Assembly (NCBI RefSeq): GCF_000485595.1
Contig: NW_014578723.1
Coordinates: 5,307-36,338 of the forward strand
Direction of reading: 5' to 3'
DNA from: Priapulus caudatus
Lineage: Eukaryota > Priapulida > Priapulimorpha > Priapulimorphida > Priapulidae
Length of the DNA stretch: 31,032 nucleotides
In this document: one piece after another, positions 1 to 12,800 of the stretch
How the letters are laid out: each line of letters opens with the position of its first letter
How positions within the stretch are numbered: position 1 is the stretch's first letter
Notes under the pieces: model-generated
What the model was told of the DNA's origin: nothing
What the model saw: the letters and a program-made list of their open reading frames with translations, nothing else
The model's database searches: none
Position numbers and translations under genes: made by a program

Positions 1-213
1 TAGAAATTAGACCCCCTTAGATGCGTTTTCTGCGCGAGCAAGGGGGAGGTCCAGACCCCCTGGACCCCCCCCACCCTCCCTGTACACGCCCCTGTGTTGG
101 CAGATTGGGGCATTGCACATGCATGATGACTCAGACCAAATGCAAAGGCAAGGTCTACTTTCTTCACCTAGCAATACTATTAGTATTACTACTAGTAGGG
201 ATATAATACCAGC

Positions 214-263
214 AGGAGTGAATAATAATACTATTATTGATAGATATATTATTATTCACTCCT
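214..263. repeat. Perfect 17-bp inverted repeat (hairpin)
   Basis: The arms at 214-230 (AGGAGTGAATAATAATA) and 247-263 are exact reverse complements around a 16-nt AT-rich loop. Function is unknown; it may be a small foldback element. Confidence 0.7.
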
Positions 264-329
264 AATAGTAATATACAAACTTTTCTTATACCCTAATTAC
301 AATCCGAATGGGATTAGTGAAAATCATAC

Positions 330-1200
330 TGTTCTGCCTCCAGTGTTTCGACCTTTTCCATTAGAAATTTTTTAACACTAGTTACTTAAAACTAGTATAG
401 ATCGAATTTGCTCTAATTTGCTGTGGTAGAGAGTTCCAAGCTTCAATTGCAGTATAAATAAGTTTTTCCCACTGCTTCCTACCCTTTGTTTAAATATATA
501 GACATCTCACGTTCACTTGTATTGAAACTGTGGACTTCAGATGTTAACATGAATCCTTTGTCATATACTGTGGGCTGAGATTATGTAATATTTTAAAACC
601 CCTATTAACCTTTAGTTGCCTTACTCTGTACTCTACTGGTACCCAATTTACAGCCTTGAACTCTCTAGCACCTGTGTGTGCTCTAGTACCTGAGTTTAGA
701 ACAAATCTAACATGGCTCTATTTTGGCACACTTGAAACTTGGTCCTTGTGCACTTTGTGAGACTGCTGTACCAGATTATGAGATACTGCATGCATAATCA
801 AAATGACATTGAATTAAGGCGGAAATTAGTAATCCTTTACATTCTGTGTTTAAATACTTAGGTTTTCTGAAAAGAAATTTCAATCTATTGTTAACTTTTT
901 TTACAACCTTATTTCCCATTACCTTACCACTCATGGATTCATCCAAGTCTATTCCTAGATATTTAACTGTTTTTATGTTCAATTGCCACCCTATTACATC
1001 TGATGTCTAACTTTGGATTATCCCCGAGTTTCGGACTTTATAGTTCCGAAAATAATACTTTGTTTTTCCTAGATGCAAGGATAAAGTATTGTCATTGAGC
1101 CATTTATTTATAGATAGGGACACAATTTGTTTGTTTTCATTTGTTTTGTTACATTAATTTTATACAGCCCAATTGGCTTTTTAAAAATCAAGATCTATTT
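330..1200 (-). pseudogene. Decayed non-LTR retrotransposon reverse transcriptase, C-terminal part
   Basis: Broken frames on the minus strand read, in order, WLNDNTLSLHLGKTKYYF, VKYLGIDLDESMSG, KVVKKVNNRLKFLF, ALIQCHFDYACS and WYSSLTKCTRTKFQVCQNRA. This is the familiar C-terminal end of LINE reverse transcriptases (thumb region, HFDYA, then the Q-x-x-QN motif). Several stops and frameshifts show it is dead. The longest intact frame is 776-982. The catalytic palm motif is not visible, so the copy is 5'-truncated or too decayed. Confidence 0.75.
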
Positions 1201-1316
1201 AAAACATTTAAACAGGGGGGGGGGTACAAAGTCATGTGCGATTTGTGTGACTGCCATTGATCATGTAATGTACCTACACTTTTCTAGGGGGAGCAGCTAG
1301 CACCCCTAGCTACGGC

Positions 1317-1758
1317 TAGTGCTGTCAATCGGTTGTAATTTCGTAATCGATCATCGGTTGGACCCAAGTAACTGACGATCGGTTACAATCGGTTACTCGG
1401 GGTGTTGAATGCCTGCGTGTGTGTAACGTCGTGTGCTTGTTTAGCCTTGTTTACTGTTTGTTTTGCACTGTTTACTACTGTGTGTATAATACATGTATGT
1501 TAATAAAGGATAACTTGTATAGTAGCGATAATATCTCTGATTCTCATCACTTTTCCAAGTTTTCTTGTTCAAGTTTTACATTCATTTTGATTTTTTTTCC
1601 GATGAAATCGATTATGGATTTTGATAACCAAGCGCTTGGTTCGAGCCACTGTTCAACCGATGATCGAGTATAATCGATGATCGTGACATCACTAAGCGCT
1701 TGGTTCGAGCCACTGTTCAACCGATGATCGAGTATAATCGATGATCGTGACATCACTA
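1317..1758. mobile_element. hAT-like MITE, 442 bp, with 8-bp target duplication
   Basis: The ends are inverted repeats (TAGTGCTGTCA at left; TAGTGATGTCA on the reverse strand at right). They are flanked by identical 8-bp direct repeats GCTACGGC (1309-1316 and 1759-1766). Such ends and an 8-bp duplication are typical of hAT transposons. It has no transposase frame, so it is non-autonomous. A second copy of its left end lies at 30953-31032. Confidence 0.8.
1630..1757. repeat. Two perfect 64-bp tandem units inside the hAT-like MITE
   Basis: Units at 1630-1693 and 1694-1757 are identical and start AAGCGCTTGG. Each carries ATCGATGATCG-type palindromic motifs like those in the left subterminal region, so they may be subterminal transposase-binding repeats. 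Confidence 0.85.
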
Positions 1759-1766
1759 GCTACGGC

Positions 1767-3441
1767 CCTGACATATATCCGAGTATTAACTTTACTCAAT
1801 AAATTTTCAATTCACATTGCGTTGAGTTAATTGTGGTAGGAATTACGCTGACAAAAACTATACGCACACATGCACTACCTATACGTTGGATAACATTTCC
1901 TAGCAGTTTTACTAACATATTAGAGAGCTGTGCAGTCCTTCGTACCTCTTGCAAGGGTTCCTTTTTTGGAAGGTAGTCAGTCTGAGAAGCAACTAGAGAA
2001 GTCGTGGAAGAATATAAGCAGTGATGTCGTAGACAGATTATTTCTTACAACCTCACGCTTGGTTTTTAGTGCCTTTGCCTACATACAGCTTTTCAAGTAT
2101 ATATGAAAATTGTACAACATTAATATAAATCAAACAGCATAAAGCAAATAGACAACACAAGACGGGAATTAGAGTTCATATAGCAATCTAGATAAGCTTC
2201 TTTATTATATGCAGGAAATACTTTTAGCATACGACTAGTCATTACTACACATACATAATCACTCACGCGCATATGCCCATGCAGACACATACACGCACGT
2301 ATGTACAATAACATCGCTATCCCTATGACAAAAGAATACAGTAAACATGTATACAAATTACAATATTCTACACGTAGTGTGTTACCCTAACCCTAACCTT
2401 ATCCTTACCAAAACACTGAATCGAAGGGAGAGAGATAACCATATTTAACATTCTATACTACAATGAGTTCTGCTGGACACAATACTGTATCTAGTCTCGG
2501 TAAGAAATGATCACAATTTTCCCCTAAATATTCCCCTACATGCAAATTTCATTACGAATAGCGGAGCACACCAAGGTTCACATATCAGCACAATGAAAAA
2601 ATGTAGAACGACCCACTGCATAGGACCCAATTATCATTACACGTTGATTTAGTCGTTATGAACATTGACTGGCTCATGATCATACTATGAATCATGGACA
2701 ACAGGTTTTTTTAAACTTAATTACATTTCGAATTCACTCCTGACGATCAAATTGTGAAATTCAATACTGACGTCATAATACTAATAGCTTGGATTGTATC
2801 GAAAATGCACTGAGCCTGAATCCCCGAGTGCAAATAATTTCGCTACGGTACAATGTCAATTCGATTCTTAGCTGGCATCACAACCAGCATTTTCTTTATG
2901 TAATTCTTCACACTGCCGACAGTTATCAAAATATCATAACATTTACACTGCACTTATATCCTGATTTGTTTCTTCAGGTGAAACTAACACTTCACGATCT
3001 TATGAGACGTGTACCAACACTTGCTCTGTTTTGAACATCACCTGTGTATGAACATACAGGAACACATGAATTACAATTACTAATTCATTAACCTAGCCAT
3101 GGTCAGAACAAGAATACTTGTTCACAAGATAGCCACAGACGAACAAACGTTTAAGAACAGTCAGTAATTTTAATAAAAATAATAGTAACCATTAACATGA
3201 TACAAAATCACACCTGCTCCACTGATGACTGTGATGTTCATAAGATACAGTGGTTGAATATGTAGCTATTTTAGTGTACTACCGTACTGTACACGACGAA
3301 TAGAGTATGATAATGTACGTACAACATCATCAACATAAACTAGAACTGAAGAGCAGTTTTACTACTTCGTATTAACTATAGGTTTAGACAGGCACTGCAT
3401 GTACACTCGTCACGTTGTTTAAGTAGGGCTCATAAGGTCTA
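1767..3441. other. Intergenic DNA, no gene seen
   Basis: This stretch is AT-rich and has only short open frames with no recognisable motif on either strand. Short CCCTAACCCTAACC telomere-like DNA occurs near 2385-2399. Confidence 0.6.
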
Positions 3442-3678
3442 TGTCTCCCTTGGTACTGCCGGAACGTACCCTGGGTACGGTCCGGTATACCGGAACGTAC
3501 CCTGGTAACTATCTGATATGGTTAGGGTTAGGGTTAGGGTTAGGGAGTAGGCGTAGGCGACACCCTAGACTCGTTAGTGGAGTAGGCGAGGTACGGTCCG
3601 GCATATAGAAGTTACCAGGGTACGTTCCGGTATACCGTACCGTACCCAGGGTACGTTCCGGCAGTACCCAGGGAGACA
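3442..3678. repeat. Foldback (about 70-bp inverted arms) with TTAGGG repeats in the loop
   Basis: The left arm (3442-3510) and right arm (about 3608-3678) are near-perfect reverse complements. They contain repeated CCGGAACGTACCCTGG blocks that are themselves partly palindromic. The loop carries four head-to-tail TTAGGG units (about 3520-3545). It has no coding capacity. Confidence 0.8.
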
Positions 3679-4589
3679 GGGCTTAAGTAGGTCTATCCTA
3701 TTATTATGTACACGGAAATGTACACAAAACGCTCTGTACAACAAACACAATTCACAATCAAACCGTACAAAAACAAATTGAACACGATTACATTCATAGG
3801 GTTCACATCAAGATAAAATATGGGATTTGCTATACTAATAATAATAATGAATATACAGTAGATTGTCCCAATAAAAACGCAAGTGCTATCACGTAAGACT
3901 GCAATATTTACACTTAATGTATACGTTACCTTCGGATACACGGTTAATAGTGTAATCACATTGTCAAAATAAGACATCATGCTTCGAAACACCAACATAA
4001 TAAACTGCTGTACTCAGCTTGGCATGAACACCTCAATTTTTTTTACTATTTATAAAACCTTCCACCGAGTAATTACGTCCATTAGAATTATTTCAGCGGT
4101 ATTAATATAACACTGCAAATAACATGAATCTGCATGCATTGCTTCACCATGAAAATTATTTCTTATGCTCACCTAGACGTACAATTAAATTGTAAAAGAA
4201 ATATTTAATTATGCTTGGAGTATATTATCTAATTACATACATACATATTTTCAATGGTATGCTCGCTAACTAGGTGTGCTTTTTCACAACTACTAGCTAG
4301 AATCACAACCATTGTCCTAATCTCACAAATATTCTGGACGTGATACCCACATCTGTCTAACAATGTAATTAAAATTCCATTCCCATAGTGAGACCATCTC
4401 AAGCTTGAATTTTTCAGCACCAAGCTCTGAATCCAAACGAAGCGAGACTGCTTGTAAAATGTATACAATATACAGGCTGGTACACCAAAATCTACGAGCT
4501 ACCAAAAGGTAACTAGTACCTATAGGCAGTGCACTAGATATAAACACAACCATAATGCACTTATTGTTTTAAAATCATAACCAACTTGC
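3679..4589. other. Intergenic DNA, no gene seen
   Basis: AT-rich sequence lies between the foldback and the inferred end of the ASH1 transcript. The minus-strand open frames here have no recognised domain and no conserved match to the ASH1 tail. Confidence 0.55.
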
Positions 4590-5291
4590 TTTAATAGGCC
4601 AAGAATCTCGTGTCATGTACCTGCCATTCCACATTTCTTACCATAAAACTGAAGTGTCCTAGTAACACAGTGTGACACACCAGTGCATCAAGGAATGGTC
4701 CAGTTGCACAATGTGACACATCTTGGCAGAGTGGAAACACCATTTGGGGGGGGGGTAGCTACTAACTAGTGCCTAGTTACCATGTTTAAACTGCTCTGTA
4801 TATTATGTATATGTAAAAACGATATAACATACAAATTATACTCCCCCAAAACTGAGCCGGCCATTTCTGGGTGGAGCACTTCCATCATAATTCCGAGGTG
4901 ACTTCGTGCTACTCATGGGTATTTGTCAGTAGCACATCTGTAGGCAGGTGTTTGTTCTCCTGTAACGTGAGGGGAAAACCTGGAGATGAGGGTTGGTAGT
5001 GCAGCAAACATTAATCCCGGTTTCCTACGCGAGGCCTTTGGCTGAACCCAGGTTCAACTGTGAAACCAGAAATGGTGAACCATGTTTTCCATAGCTTGTG
5101 TCAGTTGAGACTAGCTTTCTGCAGAAGAATTTCAGGTTAACCACGCTTCCTGCAGGCAGATTTTACATTAGGCACATCTTCAGCAGGTAGATTCCTGCTG
5201 ATCCAGGCTTCCTGCAGGAAGAATTTGGGTGAACGAGTCATCTTTTTTGGAAGATAACCAAGTGAACCAGAAAGGATTCTGCAGGATGAAT
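4590..5291 (-). other. Probable ASH1 3' UTR with candidate poly(A) signal
   Basis: No AATAAA occurs on the minus strand within about 700 nt of the stop. The first candidate is ATTAAA (read from 4595 to 4590), followed about 40 nt later by a GT-rich stretch (minus strand, about 4555-4540). The UTR end is inferred. The proximal part holds the degenerate repeat listed separately. Confidence 0.3.
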
Positions 5292-5300
5292 TCAAGTGAA
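5115..5300 (-). repeat. Degenerate about 30-bp tandem repeat at the ASH1 stop codon and 3' UTR
   Basis: Five or six diverged units share the plus-strand pattern CTTCCTGCAGgaAGAATTt followed by a GTGAACC-like tail. Units begin near 5117, 5148, 5180, 5209 and 5275. The array reaches the last codons of the ASH1 reading frame. Confidence 0.55.
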
Positions 5301-5435
5301 GCCAGCCAGTGTGGGTTTCTTACGTGTACGTTTGGTCTCCAGTAGGTAGGTGACATCGAGTGGGTTCTTAGCATTAGATAACTTTAAGAGTAGCTTAGTC
5401 AGGTGGCTGTTGAGGTGCTCCCTCTTTTTGGCCTT
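5292..5435 (-). CDS. ASH1L: ASH1 exon 24: last coding exon with stop (residues 2759-2805)
   Basis: It encodes [20 protein letters not shown], then [20 protein letters not shown] and AGFT, with TGA at 5294-5292. Human ASH1L ends RERLNQILLNLLEK...AIDVTYLLEE...RRRTL, so this is the true C-terminus. The acceptor is TTTATTTACAG and phase is 0 in. The last codons run into the 3' UTR repeat array. Confidence 0.95.
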   Translation of the reverse strand, partial: KAKKREHLNSHLTKLLLKLSNAKNPLDVTYLLETKRTRKKPTLAGFT

Positions 5436-5736
5436 CTGTAAATAAAGTGATGTTGCTGTAATTTATCATCAAGTGCAATTAGTTACTGAAGATCTATTTT
5501 TATTTAAATGCAAGCCCAATATTACTATATATAATGTGCGAGATAAGGAAGGAAAAAAACAATTTTAATATTTTTTCTGCTATCAATATATTGCAGCACA
5601 AAGTGAGGTAGGAAACTAGGAATATCATAGTAAACAAAGTTTGATGTAGTGCAGCCACAGTAGCTTGTTAGGATTACGTGCACATGCAATAGCAGTGAAA
5701 GCAAGAAAGTAATGAATGTGGTGAATATGAATATGA

Positions 5737-5767
<31 letters not shown>

Positions 5768-8700
5768 GGGCTTGATAAACCAACCACCTGTGAGGACAGA
5801 AATTACAAAAGAAGACGGACACTGGACACTTGGCAAGCTCGTCGTATCAAAGTTATTGACATGATTCCAGTTTAAAATGTTGACAGATTCTACTTAAAAT
5901 GCCCAGCATTCAGTCTGAGGAAATCTCATCCATGGATGCCCAGCATGCGAAATGCAAACCAAAGAACGAAATTTATTGCAATTGAATTTAAAAGAACGTG
6001 GGTGAAGCATTTAAAAGATTCAGTGACCTAAGCAAAAACGGTTGTTAAAATGTTATATGAGGCTGCCAAAATCAATCTGCAATGAACTCACAAACTTGCA
6101 AAACAACATATTCTGCAAGTGTGCAGGCAATTGCAAATAGAGGTTATTAATCGATATTTGCTACATACCACACAGAATTACAACACAAATAATTTTTGTT
6201 CATCTGCAAGAAAATCATGTTGTTCATATGTGGATAACTGTGAAATCAGTAATTGGTTGCTATTACAACAATAACAGCAACAACAACAGGCGCCGAAATA
6301 AATTTATTTCAACTAAATTGACCAGAATTGTATATGCCATGCTATACCAGTGTTTCCCCTGCATTCACAGGAGCGAGGCAGCCGCTGAGGAGGCCTGTGG
6401 CACAGCCCAGTGTTTTTATGACCGCATAGCAATAAGTTCATATGTCGCAGGGGTTATCGTGGGGAGTGAGGGCACGACCAGTGACACCTCCTTACTAGGG
6501 GTGTAACGATACACTGATGACACGATACGATACATATCACGATACTTGGTCACGATACGATACTTTTCGATACGATACTCCTGAATATTGAAAACAGACA
6601 AACAGTATTGAATTTCAAATAATAAACTTTAATTTCATACATAACTTTACCATAAAACATGTATAACAAGTGCCGCAGAGCGACAGCGCTCAACTGACGT
6701 GTACTGTAGCCAGGTATTCTTCTGATAAACTCACTGGCAACCGAATCAAGTGCGCCCTCCTGCCACCGCTGTCACGCTCAGAGCACATATCTAGGATACT
6801 ACTATACAGATCTAAATGTCAGGGGGCTCTAATATAGCAAAAGCAGTTCAGTCCTTTGTTAACAGTCAACAAATCCATGTTTAACCCTCCTCTTGAGGGT
6901 CAAAAGGTTATCAGACACTTACTCTTCGCACGTCAGAGGAAAGTCGATTTCATGGTCCTTTCAATAAAGTGATAAAAACGGTAGGTCAGCGCTGAAACCA
7001 AAAAGTTTTGCACTCGGCTCCGTTAGACCATGTCTCAGAAAATGTCTTGATATCTGACCTTTCCCCCACTGCCTTTTGACCTGTGACCTCCAATTTCACG
7101 CTGGTGATGTGTTTCCTCCCATCACAACTATACATCGAATATTAAGAGCGTTAGGTCAAGCCGTTTGAGATTTGTGCCGCAAATTCCGTAATTTCCTCCT
7201 ATACCTTAAGTTAAGGAGGGAATTTCCCCCTTCCTTTTACCACCTCTTGACCTTTACCTTTGACCCCAGCTTCGACATCCCAACTGCGTTTTCAGATTCC
7301 CCCCCCCCGCCACGCCCCCAATATCGTGCGACCGACGTCGAGCGGTTAAGATTTGTGTCCAACTGTTGATGGATGGACGGCCGGACGCACGCTCATCCGA
7401 TTCTACAAGCTGCATCTGACTATGTCAGATGAGCTAATAATTGGATATCAAGACCTGTCCACTGCAGAGCATAAAGCTTTATAAGAAGACACTACATTAT
7501 TAGTAGGTTTACAGTTTGGAGTACAAACTTAGCAAGGCACTATATTGTTGGTAGGCCTACAGATGAGTACACACCCACAAAGACACTATATTGTTGGTAG
7601 GCTTACAGAGGAGTATACACCCACAAAGAAACTAGGTTGCTTGCCACACGCAGGACCACACATCCTCACCTTCTCCTCCTGCGACTGCTGCTTCACAATG
7701 GCCAGTGGGATGTCCTCGTCATCGCTGTTGGGCCGGTTGCTGATGCTGCGTTTTGCTGCCAGAGCCAGACTCTGAGCCCGCGCATGAACGTCGACGCTGA
7801 TATCGTCCGGAACCTCATGCGGCTGTCACAAACAAACACGGTGGCTGTTTTTCACAATGGACATTCTCACACAATACTTGTGGATCCACATGCAAATGCA
7901 TACACACATACACCATGCTCATATGCATATACATATAAATAAATAAATAAATAAATACATATATATATATCAAGAGTAGATAATATGAGAAGAGTATTGA
8001 ACACCGTTTTAACAGCGTTTTGCATAGTTTTCAACTTGTAAATATTCTATTCAATATGTGAATAAATATATTCAAACTTTACCTTGTTTTCGTCTATGAT
8101 TCTCCCTTAAAGGCATAATTCGACCATTGATTATGCAATTTTAACGAATGCTACAGTAACTGAGAACGCTTGTGTTAGTTAATAAGTACTATTAACCCGT
8201 ATAGAGCCAAGACGCGTATTAAGTTATTGTCCAATTAGCGTCACTGCTGGATTACTAAAGAATGTCCTAATGAAATCGGCCGCATCCAAGCAAATCAGTT
8301 GTTTGGACAAGTGTACAAACTGCGTCAATGCCGGCCAGTAACCGGTCGAACCGGCGAGGCGGTTCATACAGATTATAGTGCAGCCGCCACATTTTCGCAG
8401 CGTATGGCTCGGCGCGTCAGTCAATTGCGATCCTTGCTTAGTCTGAGTGCGCATTCCGTACGTTATGGTTTTACTCTTGGGATCGGAATAAATGAAATAC
8501 GAAGTCTTGAGATTACAAGCAACATATAATATGTGGCAACTAGGCAAATAATAACACTAGAGGCAAACAATTCGATGCTCAACATCCTGGAGCAACATGT
8601 GACGTCACCACCGAACCCGAACTCGATGTTTATTTTGTTGGCTATAAATTTAGGCGTTGTCGCCAGATTACCAAAATCTTACGGATTTCAATTAGACATT

Positions 8701-9821
8701 TCTTAAGTAATTAGCAGTGATATTGCACAACTAATACGCGTTTGCTATAAGGTAATGTACTATTTAACTACACAGGTGCCCAGTTACTGTAGCATTCGTC
8801 AACTTTGCATAATCGATGGTCGAATTATGCCTTTAATCATATGACACCACAATTTACCTGAAAATCGTATGTTGTTCTTCAAAAAGTTTCTTTGAATACG
8901 ACACGGTTTCACATCAGTTTTAACAAATGGATTAGTGTTCTATTGTCTATGAACGGAACGCTGGGGCTGTTGGGGATTATTAGCCATCGAATTGTATTCA
9001 GCGGTGTAGCGTTTCCAGCGTGCTAAAAATACATGTGTGCTCACGCGACGCTAGCAGCTGATTTTAGCTGTGTTGCCATCGTGTTCCTGATGATAAGGAA
9101 GCAAAACAAGTTGCTGTTACTGTGCTTACCTAATATCCACTACAGCCCCAGCGTTCCGTCATAGACAATAGAAACACTAATCCCATACCAAAGTTTGGCC
9201 GCGGAAATGCGTCCATTTGTGTAAAACTGTGTGAAACCGTGTCGTATTCAAAGAACTTTTTTGAAGACACATAACGATTTTCAGGTAATTGGTGGTGTCA
9301 TATGATTAAGGGAGAATCATAGAGCGAAAACAAGTAAAGTTTGAATATATTTATTCACATATTGATATAAATTACAAGTTGAAAACATGCAAAACGCTGA
9401 TAAAACGGTGTCATACTATTCCCTATTATCTACTCTTGATATATATATATGTTTGGTGGTAAAGATTATTTTGAATATAAAGCAAGATTGAATTAGCTGA
9501 CATTTATTTATTCAAAACACTAATTTTAACCATCTAGCTGTGATCACAGTTCACGTACACTGTACGTAACTACAGTTGCTAGTATGATGTTAAAGGTTAG
9601 TTAGTATGTTCTAGTGGTTCATTGCGTTGTCCGGTGGCTGAAAATTTTGTTATTAAGAATAAATAAACATCAGTTAATTCAATCTGCTTCATATTCTCTC
9701 TCTCTCTCTCTGGTATTCATCCCCCTATTCTCTTTCTCTCCCGGCAATATATGGTGTGTGTGCGTGCCTGCTGCATACGTACGTATGTGTATATACATAA
9801 TTATACAATTGTACACACACA

Positions 9822-9869
<48 letters not shown>

Positions 9870-12800
9870 GCACACACACACACACACACACACATATACA
9901 ATTATTGTTATATGTACCACGTGTAAACTTAGACAACATATTGGTACAGATACACATTGGTGTCAAAGGACTGAAATATGGAAACAGAAAAACATCAGGG
10001 GCCCAACAGCAATGCTTTATACGTGTCCAATTCTCATTAGGGTTTCATATTATCTCCTTACAAGTGCATTAGTAATTTGCATTTTAGTATGGTATTACTT
10101 ATTATGCTCATTCAACATTCACAAATAAAGACTAAAGCAAATAATATATACACTAAAATCTGCAATAAGGTAATAAATATGTATAATAATTTATTCTTAC
10201 CGAATAAGTTCGTTTAGGCTGCAACTTCTTCTCAAAGAAGTTGAATGCATACGACTTTGTACAGATTGGGTACCTGAAATTATGCAAAAATATTTGTAAA
10301 TATTTTTTTAGTAGCAACCTACACAGTTTCCTTTAGGGCCTGCAACATTCTGTCAATACTAAAAAAATAAACAAATTTATATTGCTAAGGTTCGCTTTTG
10401 CAATCAACACACCTGATTCTTGAGATTTTGTTGAACAGGCGTGCCGTCTTATCCAACCTGTACTCGCAGATGTAGCAGTCATTGGCTGCCATACCTACAG
10501 GACAACCCCTGCAGTATGTGGCCAGATCCATGACACAGCAGACACCAACGATGGAATCGAGCGGTATTATCTCGTACAGTGGGACCCGAAACACCTGTAT
10601 GAGTAAAACAGGCTCGTAAGGCAACTGTACCACAAACGTACGTCATATCAACACCATGAAACCTGCACCCGATGACTTGTATATTTATTCACGTAGAAAC
10701 TGCAGGAGTCAAAAGAAAAATGTCATCTGTTAAAGCAAGGATTTCAAAGATAATTTCCAACCGGTCTCGTGTTTTCCTCACTTTTACGACACTTAACGTT
10801 ATTGCTTGAGTAACAGCAACTGTCTAGAGTAACGCTAACATGTCTTAGAATCGTTGTACTTAGCTATATTAACCAAAACATGTACGGTTCGAATTTTGAT
10901 TACTGGTTTTGATTTCCGCAGCCGTTTTATTGCGAACCTCAGACTTTCTCGCGCTAGCGCAAGACATCGGCCAAGAAAAAGCAATGTAAATAAATGCACC
11001 ACGTTCACTTTACGGAATCAGATGCCCTTTTGTTTGAATTAGGCTCACTTGTTTTGAAAATGCCAGTTGCAAATTAATTGTCACTATCATCAAATATACC
11101 ACGTATCATTTATGGTGTTACGACGTATTCAATTCCATTTTTCAATGCTATAACATAAATTCTTAGTTCTTTTCAAGTTGGTGTAGTATGTAACATATCA
11201 GCTATTAGGTGAGACTCTATTTCACTATATATTTTTCCCATATTGTCCATTTAAAAACAAAGATTTGGAAATAATTCCTTCAAATATTGTTTTTTACTTC
11301 TGTCGCTCATGCCATATGAAACATTTGTAATGTAGTTTTCTTGACCGGCGTTTTTCATTCCGAAACATGGCAAGCATTCCAACATTTTATAGAGTTATTC
11401 ACAATTGGGAAACAAAAACTACCAAAATCTAACTCGCATCACTAAAATGTGTAAACAATACATCTTTAGTCGAATGTTACAAGCTGTTTGAGTTTATTAT
11501 AGTCAGGAGACCGGGCCTGAAATTTTTAACCATCTACACATATGAGCTAATCTTGCTTGTAAGGTGCACGGATAGCAATCAAAAAGTACTGCACATAGAC
11601 ACTATATATACTAACCTCGTTAGGAAAGAAGCGCCTTGATGGTTCATGGTAGGTCTCATGCGGTCTATAGTAGTGGTGCCCGAACACAAACTTGTCGCCC
11701 CTATACGAAGAACAGCAATAGAAACAGATGCAATATAATACTGCACTGGTGAATGACTATCTAGTGACTCAAGAGAGGTCAAGGTTTATCACCTTTAATA
11801 TGACTGAGCCAATCAAGGTAAATGTGATGTTTGAGTAATAAACTCTATCTAGAAAATGTGTACAAACAACATAACAGGCATAACTAGACAGAGGGCACTC
11901 ACGGAGTGCATACCTCCGCCAGCGACATACGCCATACGCCCCATGTAACATGTATGTGTTACGAGTTGGCTCACCGCTCGCTGCTGGCTGCTGCCGACTG
12001 ACTGGCCGGCTGCTGACTCGACGCAATAATATCGATCGCGCGAACACACTAACACACGAACACACTACACGAGAGCGATCACATAACCTCATCCACTCCG
12101 TGGGCGGAGGTAATTACAGGCATCTTTAGCACTGCTTACTCAACTTACTTGTCATTTTTCCACAGCTTTTCTACTCTGAATATGTCAACTTGACTCTTGT
12201 CAAACTCATGAATATCCCTGAATGTAGGGTAAGTATGTGTAGCACTTCCTGTAGCAGTGATAGAACCTGGGCTGCAATCTATAAAACACGTAAGCATATT
12301 GCAAGAGTGAATGCATTGTAACTAAAATGCATTGTGACTAACTTGAAATAACTTGGTAGGTGGCAGGCACATAAACAGGAGGAGACCAATTAACTACAAC
12401 CTCAATGTGTTCTATTTAGAACGGAAACTTTATATTGATTAACTGATTTGCCTAATTTTACTGGCAAACTCACTGAAGCACTTGTTTTGGCTTGGTGATT
12501 TAAAGTAATGATTGCAAGCTGTCCGACAATTATTACATATTTTTCCAACTATTACAATACTTACATGTATTGCTTGTGTAACGGGAAATGCCTAAAGTAA
12601 GGCTAACATGTCTTAAAATATTCGTACATCATTAATTAAATAAGTTCATTCGGTTGGTAGGTAATAGATCTTTCTTGGTTAATTTTTACACAACCGTTTT
12701 GATTCAAAACGTACTGCTGACGTTTCACCTCTTATCAGAATGCTTTCTCAAAGCTGACTGAAGTTATTAGTTTTGACCACCAGATGGTGTAGTGGCCAAC

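Noticed and set aside
3518-3545. True chromosome end or telomere
   Set aside because: Only about four TTAGGG units lie inside a foldback, with ordinary DNA on both sides.
5180-5374. 64-aa minus-strand frame starting MLRTHSM
   Set aside because: It overlaps the last ASH1 exon in another frame. The frame reading LDVTYLLE matches ASH1L, so this one is a shadow.
7490-7629. CRISPR-like array
   Set aside because: The units are contiguous tandem repeats without spacers, in a eukaryotic intron.
8224-8547. Possible transposase gene in the nested TTAA element
   Set aside because: Overlapping frames on both strands of about 75-107 aa have no catalytic motif or recognisable similarity, so the element is treated as non-autonomous.
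9614-10128. Overlapping open frames of 95-152 aa rich in Thr-His-Ala-Arg or Cys-Val
   Set aside because: They are translations of the (CA)n/(ACGC)n microsatellite.
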